Shown piece by piece: positions 32,440 through 43,180 of a stretch of 64,000 nt of DNA. The translations under genes and the position numbers were made by a program. Source of the stretch: Limnanthes douglasii subsp. nivea (taxonomy: Eukaryota > Streptophyta > Magnoliopsida > Brassicales > Limnanthaceae); contig JAUPFV010000001.1 of the NCBI GenBank assembly GCA_036936605.1, forward strand, positions 316,712,809 to 316,776,808, written 5' to 3'. Every line of letters begins with the position of its first letter. Within the stretch, counting starts at the first letter, position 1. The notes under the pieces were generated by a model. That model ran no database searches. It worked only from the letters and a program-made list of their open reading frames with translations, and had not been told where the DNA came from.

Positions 32440-33480
32440 CAGGCTTTAAAGTTGAAATCTTCCACATATACAATTTTTGATGATATACTCTACAAGAAAA
32501 GTGCTACGAGACCAATGCTCAGGTGTTTAAGCAACGATGAGGATATATTTGTACTCATATATTTTCGCGAGAGTGTTGGAGTGACTCATTATGGTTACAC
32601 AAGTTTGATCAGATGTTTTCTCCTTGCAAGTTTATATTGGCTTAAGCTTGTAGAAAATGTTGAGGTCATGGTACAAAGTTTTAGTTCTCGCCAGGGATAT
32701 TGAAATACCAGTCATTTTCCAAGTGTGCTAATGAGTATCGCTCTCGTACCTTGCCCATTTGATAAATGGGGGATTGATATGGCAAGACCATTACCGATGG
32801 CTATGATAAATAGATAATTTTTTGTGGTAGTTGTTGATTATTTTATAAAATAGGTTGAAGCAAAGCTTTGTACAAAACAAGGGCTCAAGAGATTTCTGAC
32901 TTTTTACGAAGTCAGGTTATGTCTAGATTTAAGATATCAAGAATTTTGATAACAAATAATGGGCCACAATTTCAAGATGAAAGAATGTTTTTTTGTAAAG
33001 GTATGGAATATAACCGAACAGTGATGAAAGGAATAAAGAAAAAACTTGAAAGAACCAAATGGAAATGTCCTAACAAGCTAGTCGAGTTACTATAGGCATA
33101 TGGAACAACTCCCAGGTAAGATACCCAATAAACTTCTTTTCACTAGTTTATGGTATAAAAACGGTACTACCGGTAGAAATATTCATTTCTAATCACATGA
33201 TACTCAACTATTCCAGAAAAGGATAATAATATAGGAAGGTAAGAAACTATTGATTTGGTTAAAGAACGTAGAGATCACGCGCAAATCCAAGCAGAGCACT
33301 AAAGAAACTTAACAAAGAGTCAATTTGATTCAAAGTTAAAGTTGAGAACCCTCAGAGAAGATGAGATGGTTATGAAGAATATTATAAAATAATTATGGAA
33401 TATAAATCTTCTAGAGTTGTACATAGGAAATTTTTAATAAATGTTATAAGTTGATAATAAATAAGTTTCCTTTGTTATCT
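32440..33480 (+). pseudogene. Integrase, element A
   Basis: 'KLKSSTYTIFDDILYKKSAT' and 'RPMLRCL' (about 32450-32530) match the segment leading into the integrase zinc region. The core shows 'CPFDKWGIDMARPLP' and 'FFVVVVDYFIK'; then 'SRFKISRILITNNGPQF', where the usual TDNGPQF has Asn for the second catalytic Asp. It continues past frameshifts with 'PVEIFIS'. The preceding RNase H domain is essentially absent (gap at about 32340-32440). Confidence 0.75.
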
Positions 33481-33590
33481 TATTTGTTGAAGAAGTTTTT
33501 TTAAAAGAATGTATTATTTTTAGAGGTCAAGTAAGCGAACATGAAAAATTACACAAAAATGGATTAGAAATGTATTAACGAATAAATGAT

Positions 33591-33950
33591 ATGGTTGAAA
33601 TAACCAAGGCTATCGTTGAAACACTATTAGGAATACAAATGACCATACTTAGGCCTGAATTAAATTATCAAATAAAAGATATGATGGAAATAACAAGACC
33701 TATAGTTGAAAAACTACTAGGAACGCAAGTGGCCATACTGAGTCCTAAATTAAAATGTCTCATAACCGATATGGTCGAAGTTACCAGGCCTATAGTTGAA
33801 AATATATTAGGAACGCAAGTGGTCATACTGAATCCTAACTTAAAATGTCAAATAAGTGATACAGTCAAAGTTACCAGACATATAGTTGAAAAACTATTAG
33901 GAACACAAGTGTCCATATTGTGTCCTGACCCAAAAGGTCAAATATACATA
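33591..33950 (+). repeat. 4 x 90-bp minisatellite encoding a 30-residue repeat
   Basis: Units start at 33591, 33681, 33771 and 33861, exactly 90 bp apart. Each encodes a variant of 'V.[IV]TR.IVEKLLGTQV.IL.P..K.QI.D', and one open frame (33591-33980) covers all four units. It lies between integrase and 3' LTR of element A, where Tat elements often carry extra sequence. No known protein is recognised. Confidence 0.85.
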
Positions 33951-34032
33951 TTTAATTTTGTATTAAATCAAAGACGATGAATATGTTACTAAAACAATCA
34001 AAGTTAAAGATCAAATGAGGATTAATCAATAT

Positions 34033-34960
34033 TCAAACGGAGAATAAAGCATGAGCCCCCATCAAAATACAAAAAGTAACTTGAAGTTCAAAGAGTAATA
34101 TAATGATAAAAATGTTGATAATAAAAAGTTCACGAAGAAGGATCAGCATGAGAAAGGTCCAGGTTGACAAGATAATTACTAGTTTCAATATGTGTAGGAG
34201 GATCAACCTGAGAAAGGTCCAGGTTGATAGGAACATTACTAATTTCAGCATGGGTAGGAAGGTCAACAATTATAACAAGTTCATCACTAGTGGAATCTTT
34301 GTCAACATCATTTTTGTTAAAAAATGTAAGATGTTCCTCTTCAAGTATTTTGCTTATAAGTTTTCCTAGAACCATGTTCAAGTTCTTCTTTGAAAGTCTC
34401 AATATAGTTTCTTTTTGAATCGTGGCTCACATTTGGTGGCAACATCTATGATTATTCTACATTGGATTTAGTATTATCTTCGTAAAAATTATTTTCAGCA
34501 CTTCTCACAGCATCTCTTGTAGCCATTTCAATATCTTCAACTTTCTTTACTTTAAAACAATTCAATTTTTATTTAAGTGTTTCAAAGTAATTTTATCATT
34601 AGTCAGAGTGGTAACTTTGCCATCTAGGGTCTCGAGTTGTCTTGATAAACAATCATTTGTGTTGCCCAAACAGGTAGTTCGAAAATAAGATTAGTGTCTA
34701 AAGCAAGGTGTTTGGAACTTTGAGAAACTAGCTCGGTCCTCAAAGAAATAAATTCATTTGTTTATTTCTTTAAAGGATATTTCTCAACAGATAATGCAAT
34801 AACTAAACTATCTTTCTTAGTTTTTTCTTTGGACAGTTTGTTTCAGAATATGTTTTAATGACGAACATTCTTTTTGAAAACTGGTCAAATCTTTTTAAAT
34901 TTTTGTAAGCGACCTAAGCAAAAATGAGTGACTTATGAATTTTTAATGAGGGAGATGAAT
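34033..34960 (-). pseudogene. Antisense extra ORF of element A, degenerate
   Basis: The minus strand holds protein-like sequence from about 34950 to 34033. Its clean end includes 'VDLPTHAEISNVPINLDLSQ' and the near repeat 'VDPPTHIETSNYLVNLDLS'. Earlier pieces (TNEFISLRTELVSQSSKHLA) suggest a coiled-coil style. An antisense ORF between pol and 3' LTR is a described feature of Tat-lineage elements and is seen intact in the nested copy at 51844. A TATA-like run lies just upstream on the minus strand (34963-34985). Confidence 0.45.
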
Positions 34961-34962
34961 AT

Positions 34963-34985
34963 TTATATATATATATATATAAAAT
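34963..34985 (-). promoter_or_regulatory. Possible TATA region of antisense ORF
   Basis: The minus strand reads TTTTATATATATATATATAA and then ATATTCATCTCCCTC. It lies about 30 bp before the coding-like antisense sequence. It may be only an (AT)n tract. Confidence 0.25.
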
Positions 34986-35240
34986 AAAATAATTGGTTAC
35001 ATGGGACGATTTCAGAAAAACATGCCAGAAGCCATAATTTTTGTTTTTAATGTGTCCACGTGACAAGATAAGTTTGAGTAAAAAAGAATTAGTATGCGTA
35101 ATAGAATATTTTAATTTTAAAATATTTTTTATAACAATTAAGTAAGAATTAGTATTTTTATGATAATATCTCGTATTGTAACTATTTGTATAGTCCTTAA
35201 AAACATTTAATTTTTAAATTAATAAAAATATTATTTCAAG

Positions 35241-35255
35241 TACTAGGGGGAGGCC
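35241..35255 (+). other. Polypurine tract, element A
   Basis: TACTAGGGGGAGGCC directly precedes the LTR. Its GGGGGAG-CC core matches the tract of the nested Tat element (GGGGGAGACC on minus at 51240). Confidence 0.65.
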
Positions 35256-36057
35256 TCATAAGGATATATCCCGTGGATGATATATATTCTTTACGATTGA
35301 CGATATATACTAATATTAAGGTATTTATGAGGATAAGATATATGAAAAGTAAAGAATTAGCTAAAACTTGAAGACGAGGATATTTAGCCAAAGAAGATGA
35401 GAGTCTTTCAAAGATATTTAATTGATGAACATTCAAAAGATTTTACACGAGGAGATAATGAAAGCAAGAAGGTGAGGGTCTTCCAAAGATCTTTAACCGA
35501 GGGACACTTAAATTTTTTCTAAACGAGGAAATAAAAAAGAAGAAGAAGATGAGGGTCTTCCAAATATCTTTAACCAAGGGACACTCATAAGGTTTTAGAC
35601 GACGAGATAATGAAAGCAATAAGACTAGGGTCTTCGAAAGATATATGACCGAGGGACGCTAAGATATTTTTTAGACGAGGAGATACTAAAAGCAAGAAGA
35701 TGGGGGTCTTCTTGAGATTCTTAGCCGATGAGCATATAATAAACTTTAGACGAGGTCATATTGGAAATACAAGGTGTAAGTAATATAACTGGAAGGGTTA
35801 ATTAAACGACTATATCTGTGAGATACGTATCATTACATAATAGATCGCCAAGAAAGGTTGTTAATCATTATAACACACATAATAAGTTGATTGAAGGAGA
35901 GAGAAATGTAAATTGTATAAATAAAAACTTACATTCTCATTTAAGGATCATCAAATTAATAGAGAAAAAATGAGTTTAACTTTTAATAATAATAATTCTT
36001 TTCTAATTGCGGCTAATTCATTACTTTGGTTCGATATTTGATAAGGATTTTCCGTCA
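35256..36057 (+). repeat. 3' LTR of Tat-type element A, 802 bp
   Basis: Starts TCATAAGG (expected TG mutated to TC) after the polypurine tract and ends ATAAGGATTTTCCGTCA, matching the 5' LTR end at 28938. It contains a 76-bp tandem repeat array that the shorter 5' LTR mostly lacks. Confidence 0.75.
35371..35826 (+). repeat. 76-bp tandem repeats in LTR
   Basis: CGAGGAGATAATG-type starts fall at 35448, 35524, 35600, 35676 and 35751, a 76/75-bp period. Each unit holds AGGGTCTTCCAAAGAT and CGAGGGAC motifs. A partial unit begins near 35371. Confidence 0.88.
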
Positions 36058-36189
36058 TCACCCTCCACAACCTGCTCTTTGAGTGATGAAGCATGATATA
36101 ATTTCGCAACAGTTCCATTTCCCTACATAAATAACGATTCGGGGAGACCTTTCCAGTTCCCAAATATTATATCTCTTGGGCCTATGAAA

Positions 36190-38380
36190 AGTGGTTGTTG
36201 GGCTTTCATACTTCCATATATAAATACACCCATTCTCCCACCATTTCTTTGACTTGTTACTCTTTCTAGAGATAGAGAGAGAAGTTCTTTAGCCATCATA
36301 AACCTCTAGTTTAGCCTCGTCACCATCATAAACAAATTATTGACAAAAATATTAACCTTGATGCTACAGCTCCTCCTCAAATTTATATGTTTCACATCAA
36401 AAACATTTTAGACGATTGGTTGTCCATCTAAAAAGAAAGCCGAAACAAGAAAAGAAACTAGAAGAGATGTTGGGCTTCTGAACAAATATAAATGTCCCAA
36501 ACTCATTATTCAAACATTCGAATACAATGGTAAGTTTCCCTTTAAGAGGATGTTTGACTCGACTGATCCTGTCTCATCTACCACTCAGCTTTTAACGACA
36601 AAAACTTAGCCTTCCAGACCAATCCGGTCCTAAAACAATGCGCGTAACAAACGTCGGTCATGTTTTATTTCCATAAAATGTTCAAATAACAAAGGGAGTT
36701 TTCCAGTGAGGGAATGAGTAGCAGCTCTAGAAAAATGAAGCATTCTTCTGTAATCATGTAAAGAATGAGAAATAGGTAACAAATGCTACAACAACCCTAA
36801 ATTTACCCCCGGAGCAATCAATTAGGACCGGTGTTGGTGTCGCTAAAGAGGTTGCTGCCCCTTGAGTTACAGAACTAGAAGAGGTCTCGAATCTGACTAT
36901 TAACTTCCAAAGACAACTCGATGCTGTTGGTCGATGAGGCAGATGAGCGTACTTATGTGGAATAAAAGGTTGGTTTGCTAGGCCAACAAGGAACCGATAT
37001 TGAGAGGGAATTAGAAATCCTAAATGAGAGACAAGAAAAGATACTAAGGTAAAAAAATGGTAAAAGAAAAGGAGCATAGGTTGAATTACCTCCTTTGATA
37101 GCTGAGTTAATTGGGCTCAAATTCTAAGATATGGAAAATAAATACTTGATTTATCTTTACAAGATCAAGTATAGCTACTATTCCAAGGAGGAATAATCTA
37201 GTCTCCAGGCGCTCTGGGGAATCTCTGATGTAGTGATACACGTACCAAAATTAGGTGAGACGTCCATTTATGTTGTGTAGAGAGAATTGGTCATATATTC
37301 AGACGTTTGGGAAGTCCGGTTCTTACTACACCCCACAATAATCCATTACTATCATCTGGTTAAAATGTGTCCAAGTCAGGCGAGTTCGAATACTTGGTTC
37401 ACACTGATGTCATGTATCACATCGTCAAGGTTTTCTAAGATTGAGATACTGATTAAGCAATTTGTGGTGATCACCTCATTATCAAGGAACTCTCGTATCC
37501 TTTTTTTTACTTCATTACTTTAAAGAACGAGTACAAAGTGGTAAGCGATAGTCTAGAAGATGATATAATTTGGAAGCAATAATTTTTTCATAAATGACTG
37601 CTGAGAGAATGACCAAATAATCTCAAGGAAGAACAACCCCAATATAGTGCGGAATGAGTGGCAAAGCACTAGTAAGTTTATATTGCTTATGATTAACATC
37701 TTTATTATTATTAACTTAGGTCGTTCAGAGCTTATGTTTTCCTACTTCTTGTAGTTATACCGAAATCCCAACAAGAATACTTGAAACCAGCCAAAAGGTA
37801 TTTTAGGAAGCTGCACCAGTGGACCAAAGAGAATTGGTCAACTGGGCTCCACAAGTGCTTCACACCGACCAACCTGGCTCGGAGAAATCTATGATGCACA
37901 CAATCAAAACTCAAACTTTTCTGAGAGAAATTTGTGACTCCACCTCGTGCATCAGAGGTGCTCAAGCGATTAAAAAGCTACTAAAGGTCGTGTGTATCTT
38001 CCGACTAGAAAAAGGCCTCCAAGTCATAGGGTAAAAATATATGATGTTGATGGTTTGAAAAAAAAAACTACTAGTACCGCATAAGTGAAGCTAACCAACG
38101 AACCAACACAAGAGGCTGTTGTGGCTACCGAGATCCAAATAAAAGAAGAAATACCCTCCCTGGAATGGAGGAAAATTTCAAATGAACAAAAGGATAATAA
38201 TGGGAAATGAAAAGGTAGAAGAAAAGTAAAAAAAAACGGTATGAAAATTATTCTTACATCGGATCAAGCGATCATCCCATCTATGCTCGAGCGTCACACT
38301 TTTAAACATCTGAGAATCAATCCTTCTCTCCTCCGAGAGTAGATGAACTGGTGGTTGAAGTTCAAAGTATTGAAGGTAGC
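36190..38380 (+). pseudogene. Gypsy extra-ORF (transposase_28-like) protein, decayed
   Basis: A TATA box (CATATATAAATAC, near 36212) and a CT-rich leader with CTTTCTAGAGATAGAGAGAG precede protein-like sequence. At about 37150-37420 the reading 'YYSKEE' ... 'ALWGISDVVIHVPKLGE', 'VIYSDVWEVRFLLHPTII' and 'KMCPSQASSNTWFTLMS' matches the pattern of the 'putative gypsy type transposon' domain (F..GLR.PLHP....L....+.P.Q..PN.W). The later part (about 37800-38040) is unassigned. In the nested copy this ORF type is antisense to pol. Here the nearest pol is on the same strand, so the two may come from different elements. Confidence 0.5.
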
Positions 38381-38429
38381 CTAAAGGAGCTCGGTATTAA
38401 AAACGAAAGAGAAAAATCTTTAGACTGGA

Positions 38430-40150
38430 GGGTTGTGTTAGAACTCATGCCATATTTATAATGTCATGTAATAATTGTTCAAAATTTTTTAACTTTGAAA
38501 AATGTTTTATAAAAAATAGATATCGGTGGGAATTTGACAAGATGGTCTACAAAATTGGATGAGTATGACATAAAATATGAATCAAAAGTGATAATTAAAG
38601 CACACGCGCAGTAGAATTTATAAATGAGTTTCAAAAAGATAAAATGGAGAGTAATATTGAGAATTTAAGTCAAGATATGTTTACAAATACATAATTGATT
38701 ATACAAACATATTAAGCTTCAAGTTGAAGTGGTAATAAAGTAGGTATTGTGTTAGTCACCCCATATGTAAAGGAAATAAAACAAACTGTTAAGGTTTGTT
38801 TTGAAACTACTAATAATAAAGTATAATATAAACTAGTTTTAACATGAATGAAATTAACTCGTATTTTTTGGGGCAAAAGTGGTTTGTATAATGTCAGATT
38901 CTAAGTTTGTGGTAAGTCAAATCCAAAGAACATTTGAACTGAAGCATGATAACATCTAAGAATATTTGAATTTGGTTAAACAATTATAATTCCATGTTTT
39001 AGGGTAACTTTTGAACAGGTGCCTCAGTTGGAAAATTACAATAGGCTTTTTTTTTGCAGAGTTTGGTTGTCTTAAAGGAAATTCTATAGGTAATACTATA
39101 TGATAATTCATCAATCAAGTTAAAACAAATATGAGATTAAAGTAATCTATGTTAATACTTCTAACCATTGGAGCCAATAGTACATATTATTTCTCAAAGA
39201 TTAAGTGTTACCTCAGGATAAATGTGAGAAAATAGCTTAAAAAATAAGAGAAACAAATATGTCTTACTTGACGAAGCATTATACAAGAAACGTTTGATAA
39301 TACCGCTTCTAAGATGGTTGAATAAATAAGAATTTTTGTTAATTTTAAAAAAACTTACATAAATGAGTAGTTGGGGTGCATATTGGATATAAATGGTTGA
39401 TCAATATATTTTTTGGGAGGATTTTATAGACCATAACCATGCCAAATATTTGTTAATACGAGCCATACTTTAAGTGAAAATATGAGATCAAATCTGGCTC
39501 CGTATTTGTTTGATAGATGATGAATAGATTTTGTTGGACCATTAACAATGACAACTGGATGAAACCATTTTTATATTATGGTTGTAGATTACTTTACAAA
39601 GTGGGTAAAGGTAAAGCTTTGACGAGGATTCGTTCTAAGAAAATATGTGATTTCTTACAAGGATTTATTTTGAGTAAGTTTGGGATTACCAAATTGTTAA
39701 TGAGAAACAGTGGTCCAAAATTTTAGAATGAACAAGTATTATCTTCAAGAAAATAGACAAGTAGTAGTAACTAACAAAACCATTTTAAATAGAGTTAGAA
39801 AAAAACTTGAGTTCGCCAAGGGATATTAGTATGGTTTATTGCAAGAGGGGTTGCGAGCTTATAGGACGACCCAAAAATTGTTACGAATAAGACACCCTTC
39901 TCAATGGGTTTATAGGATAGAAGTTGTGGTCCTAACTAAGATTTTATTACCAAGTCATAAAACTAAATCTTATTCTTAAAGGGAAAATGAAGAGGATAAC
40001 AAATAAGTTGTTGATTTAATTGATGAACATAGAGAGAAAGCTCATGCAAAAGCTATACATTATCGTGTGTTGGCGAAGGAAAACCCAAGACAAATAAGTG
40101 AAGTGAAATCAAGAAATTAAGAAGACGAGGATGAAGAAAACGACTTAAAT
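38430..40150 (+). pseudogene. Tat-type RNase H and integrase fragment
   Basis: 'GGNLTRWSTKLDEYDIKYES' (about 38530) is the hinge before RNase H. 'MSDSKFVVSQIQRTFELKH' is the RNase H SDS motif with Asp intact. Integrase follows: 'IDFVGPLTMT', 'VVDYFTKWVKVK', 'SKFGITKLLMRNSGPKF' (expected TDNGPQF, second catalytic Asp lost), and near 40000 'VVDLIDEHREKAHAKAIHYR'. RT and everything before it are missing. Frameshifts are frequent. Confidence 0.7.
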
Positions 40151-40680
40151 GAAGGATAAGTAAAGGGAAAGCAAGATTATTAATAAGGAAAAAGACGTTA
40201 TGACCAGGGAAGATAGAAGAAACTGGACAAACTAGTAAAATAATATGATAATCCAAACGTAAACACCAAGCTAAGCAAGGAAAACCTAAGGAGATTAAAC
40301 AAGGAAATGTACAACCTGAAAATGGTGATCATCCTTGATGAAATAATGTCAGGAAAATGAAGGCAATTCGGAATCTTACGTGTTAAAGGAAATACTTAAG
40401 AACATTATAAGACACTGTTAATATTATTAAAACACCCTACAGTTAGAGGGTAATATTATAATGTTTGTCACAAACTCTTTAATAGATGAATGACATGCAA
40501 CCATAAATACACATGATATTCATACATATGATTAATGTTACAATAGTTGTATAACTAAATGTATGTACCTTATTTGTAAGGGACTTAATATTGTAAATTG
40601 GAGAGTGAAATCATATATTTTGAGAGATTTTCATGTTTTCCTGAGTTGTTTAACATACTTCCATTCGAAGTGCTTTGTTA
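40150..40680. other. No gene recognised
   Basis: AT-rich stretch between the Tat integrase and a copia fragment. It could be an eroded 3' region or LTR, but no ends are visible. Confidence 0.45.
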
Positions 40681-41680
40681 AGGATATTTCCGTACCATGG
40701 ATGATATCTTAATAGCTAGAAAGGATTTGAAGGGAATTGAAACGATGAAGACTCAACTAAAAAGAGATTTTAAGATTAAAGATATGGGTTAGGGCAAGAA
40801 AATACTTGTCATTGAGATCAAGAAGGAACATGTTGAAAATGTATCTATTCTTATCTCCGAAAGAATATATAACAGAGGTTCTCAAGAAGTTAGGAATATT
40901 GAAAGCACAAGAGGTTGAAGCTTCTATTTCATTCTCATTCCAAACTAAGTACCATTCAAGCACAAACTAAAGTAAATGAGAAGATGTTTATGCAGAAGAT
41001 ACCTTATGAAAATATCATTAGAAATTATGTATGTTATGACATGCACGAGACCTGATCTTGCCTACTATATTATAATTTTGAGGAAATTTATTTGAAATCC
41101 AAGAAAGCCTGACTGTTAAGCCCTCAAATCGCTCATCAAGTACTTGAAGGGTTTGGCTAAAGTTGGGTTATGGTATAGTTAGATGAACAAGGCTAATGAG
41201 ATACCGAGGGGGTATGTTGACTCTGATTATGTTGCATGCCTTGACATAAAAAAACAAACTTTTTGGTTATTTGTTTTATCATGCTTGAAGGAGTGGTTAG
41301 TTGGAAGTCTTTTATACAGAAGGCCGTTGCCTTTTATTTAAGAAAGCCACATATATGGCTGCTAGCGAATCTATGAAGGAAGCGATATGGTTGAAAGGAT
41401 TGTTGAATGGGATCATTGGTATGGAACATGATATGACTATGTTATGTGATAATATTAGTGATCTTTATTTAATGAGGAATCATAATTTTTATGTGAGAAC
41501 TAATCATGTGGATATCAACTTTCACTTCATCTCAGACATGATGAAGAGAAAGCAAGGAAATGTGGTAATGATAACAAGTGAGGAAAGTGTTTGAGATGCA
41601 CTAACCAAGGTATTACCAATTTCAAAGTTCACAAACTGCATGAGACTTGTGCAAGTCTTGGAGGTATATGAAATGGTTGT
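40680..41680 (+). pseudogene. Ty1-copia RT end and RNase H
   Basis: 'TMDDILIARKDLKGIETMKT' (about 40690-40750; family YVDD.L) opens the fragment and 'KRDFKIKDMG' follows. Later come 'MTCTRPDLAYY', 'LIKYLKGLAKVGLWY', 'GYVDSDYVACLD' and, in a clean frame at 41301-41594, 'YMAASESMKEAIWLKGLLNG' with 'VRTNHVDINFHFISDMMKRK'. The end 'DALTKVLPISKFTNCMRLV' is the copia tail. In-frame stops and shifts are present. The 5' half of the element is absent. Confidence 0.85.
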
Positions 41681-41753
41681 CTCTAAATATTATTTGGAAT
41701 ATCGAGGAAATGGATACCAGATTCACTATATTCCTAGGTGGAGAATTTTTAGA

Positions 41754-42550
41754 TGTAGGCTACAAGTGATTGGTGCAGAATAGTGCCAAACTTAAAGGCC
41801 AAAGATGACAAACGAACCTTAAAGCCAATAACTGACGAACCTCCAAACATATGCGGCCGAAGATCAACTGAAGACTTAGGCGAAGATACATCTGTTGAAG
41901 CCTAAGGGTGGGCTTATATGAAGATAATTTTATTTGTTAATGCTAGAACCGAAGGTGGAGATCGATCACCAATTGGACGGAAGGTGCGGTAACATGTTGC
42001 AGAAGGCTTCTGGGTTTTCTTTTAATTTACGAAGAGGAACTTGATCACTTTTATGAAATATTATGAATTGAATAAAATAAATATATCTTTAATTAAGAGG
42101 ATTAATCTAGAGTGTGCATTAAAGGAAGATAATATAGTATATGTTGCATGCGTTAGGTAATGGTGTCACTATTTGTCAGATCTTACCAGTCAGGGTGGCT
42201 ACTACCATTGCCATTTTAGCTTAGTTACTTCTTATTTCTAATGTTAGCCTAATGTATTATACTTTACATCCTTGAGTCTATATATAGTAAAATAGGAGAT
42301 TGAAGTTGGAACTTAAAAATGGATAGAAGATTTCTAGAGAGAGAAAGCTTATTGCTTGTTTGGTTTTAGATAGAGAAGTGAGGTAGAAGATTAACACCGA
42401 GAGAAACTCTGAGATTCATAGTTTATTTTGTAAGTCGAATGTGCTTTGTAACAAAAGAAGAATGACTGAGTTAGTTGTGTTTGTGAGAGTCTTTTAGTAA
42501 CCAAAAGAAGAATGAGCAAATGAGACATTCATAAAATATACCCGTTGATT
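41754..42550 (+). repeat. Copia 3' LTR (ends approximate)
   Basis: A polypurine stretch (CTAGGTGGAGAA, 41734-41745) follows the copia tail. The sequence after it has a TATATATAG box near 42279 and a transcribed-leader-like AGAGAGAGAAAGC downstream. No second LTR copy is in the window, so both borders are estimates. Confidence 0.45.
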
Positions 42551-42559
42551 TGTGGATAC

Positions 42560-43180
42560 AAAAAGCACTTACATGATTGTCATGATCTGGTGGCACTTGC
42601 AGGCTATAGATAAAGATTTCTGCCAGAGTCGTTATTAGAAGCTATAATTAAAACCAAAACCTAACTTTGAAGATTCGTTCATGCATGTGAAGATCTACAT
42701 CAATAGTTTTCGTTCACGCACTATGGTAAGTGACAAGGATTCAATGATTATGGCATATGCTATACTAAAAAATAGTAGGACTTTCCTGGGAATCACAATG
42801 AACAACCAGTGAAACGGAATATTTCGAGCGTAAATTATCAAAAAAGAGCTCAAGGGTAAAAATACTAATCACAGAAACAACCAGGGACAAGACCGACTAA
42901 CACGCGGTCTATTAATCGAATTGACCAAAATCTTGGAAACTATTTATAAAAAGACCAAGGATTTCAATGACATCAGATAGATGGAACCAAGAAATTAAAC
43001 CTAAGACAAGGTATCCCCTTATATTACATTCCAAAATATTCATTTTTTACGATACAACTTAGATTTTTTTCCCTAGAGCGACAAAGAAGTCACAGGAATC
43101 CTGACCGAGGTGGCATGACACACGATCATAGTAAACACAAACTTCCAACAAATCAAGAAAAATATAAAGTTATACTCCTA
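42560..43180. other. No gene recognised
   Basis: Between the copia LTR and the next gypsy RT. Pieces such as the open stretch near 42720-42800 may be eroded gypsy sequence, but no motif is secure. Confidence 0.4.
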
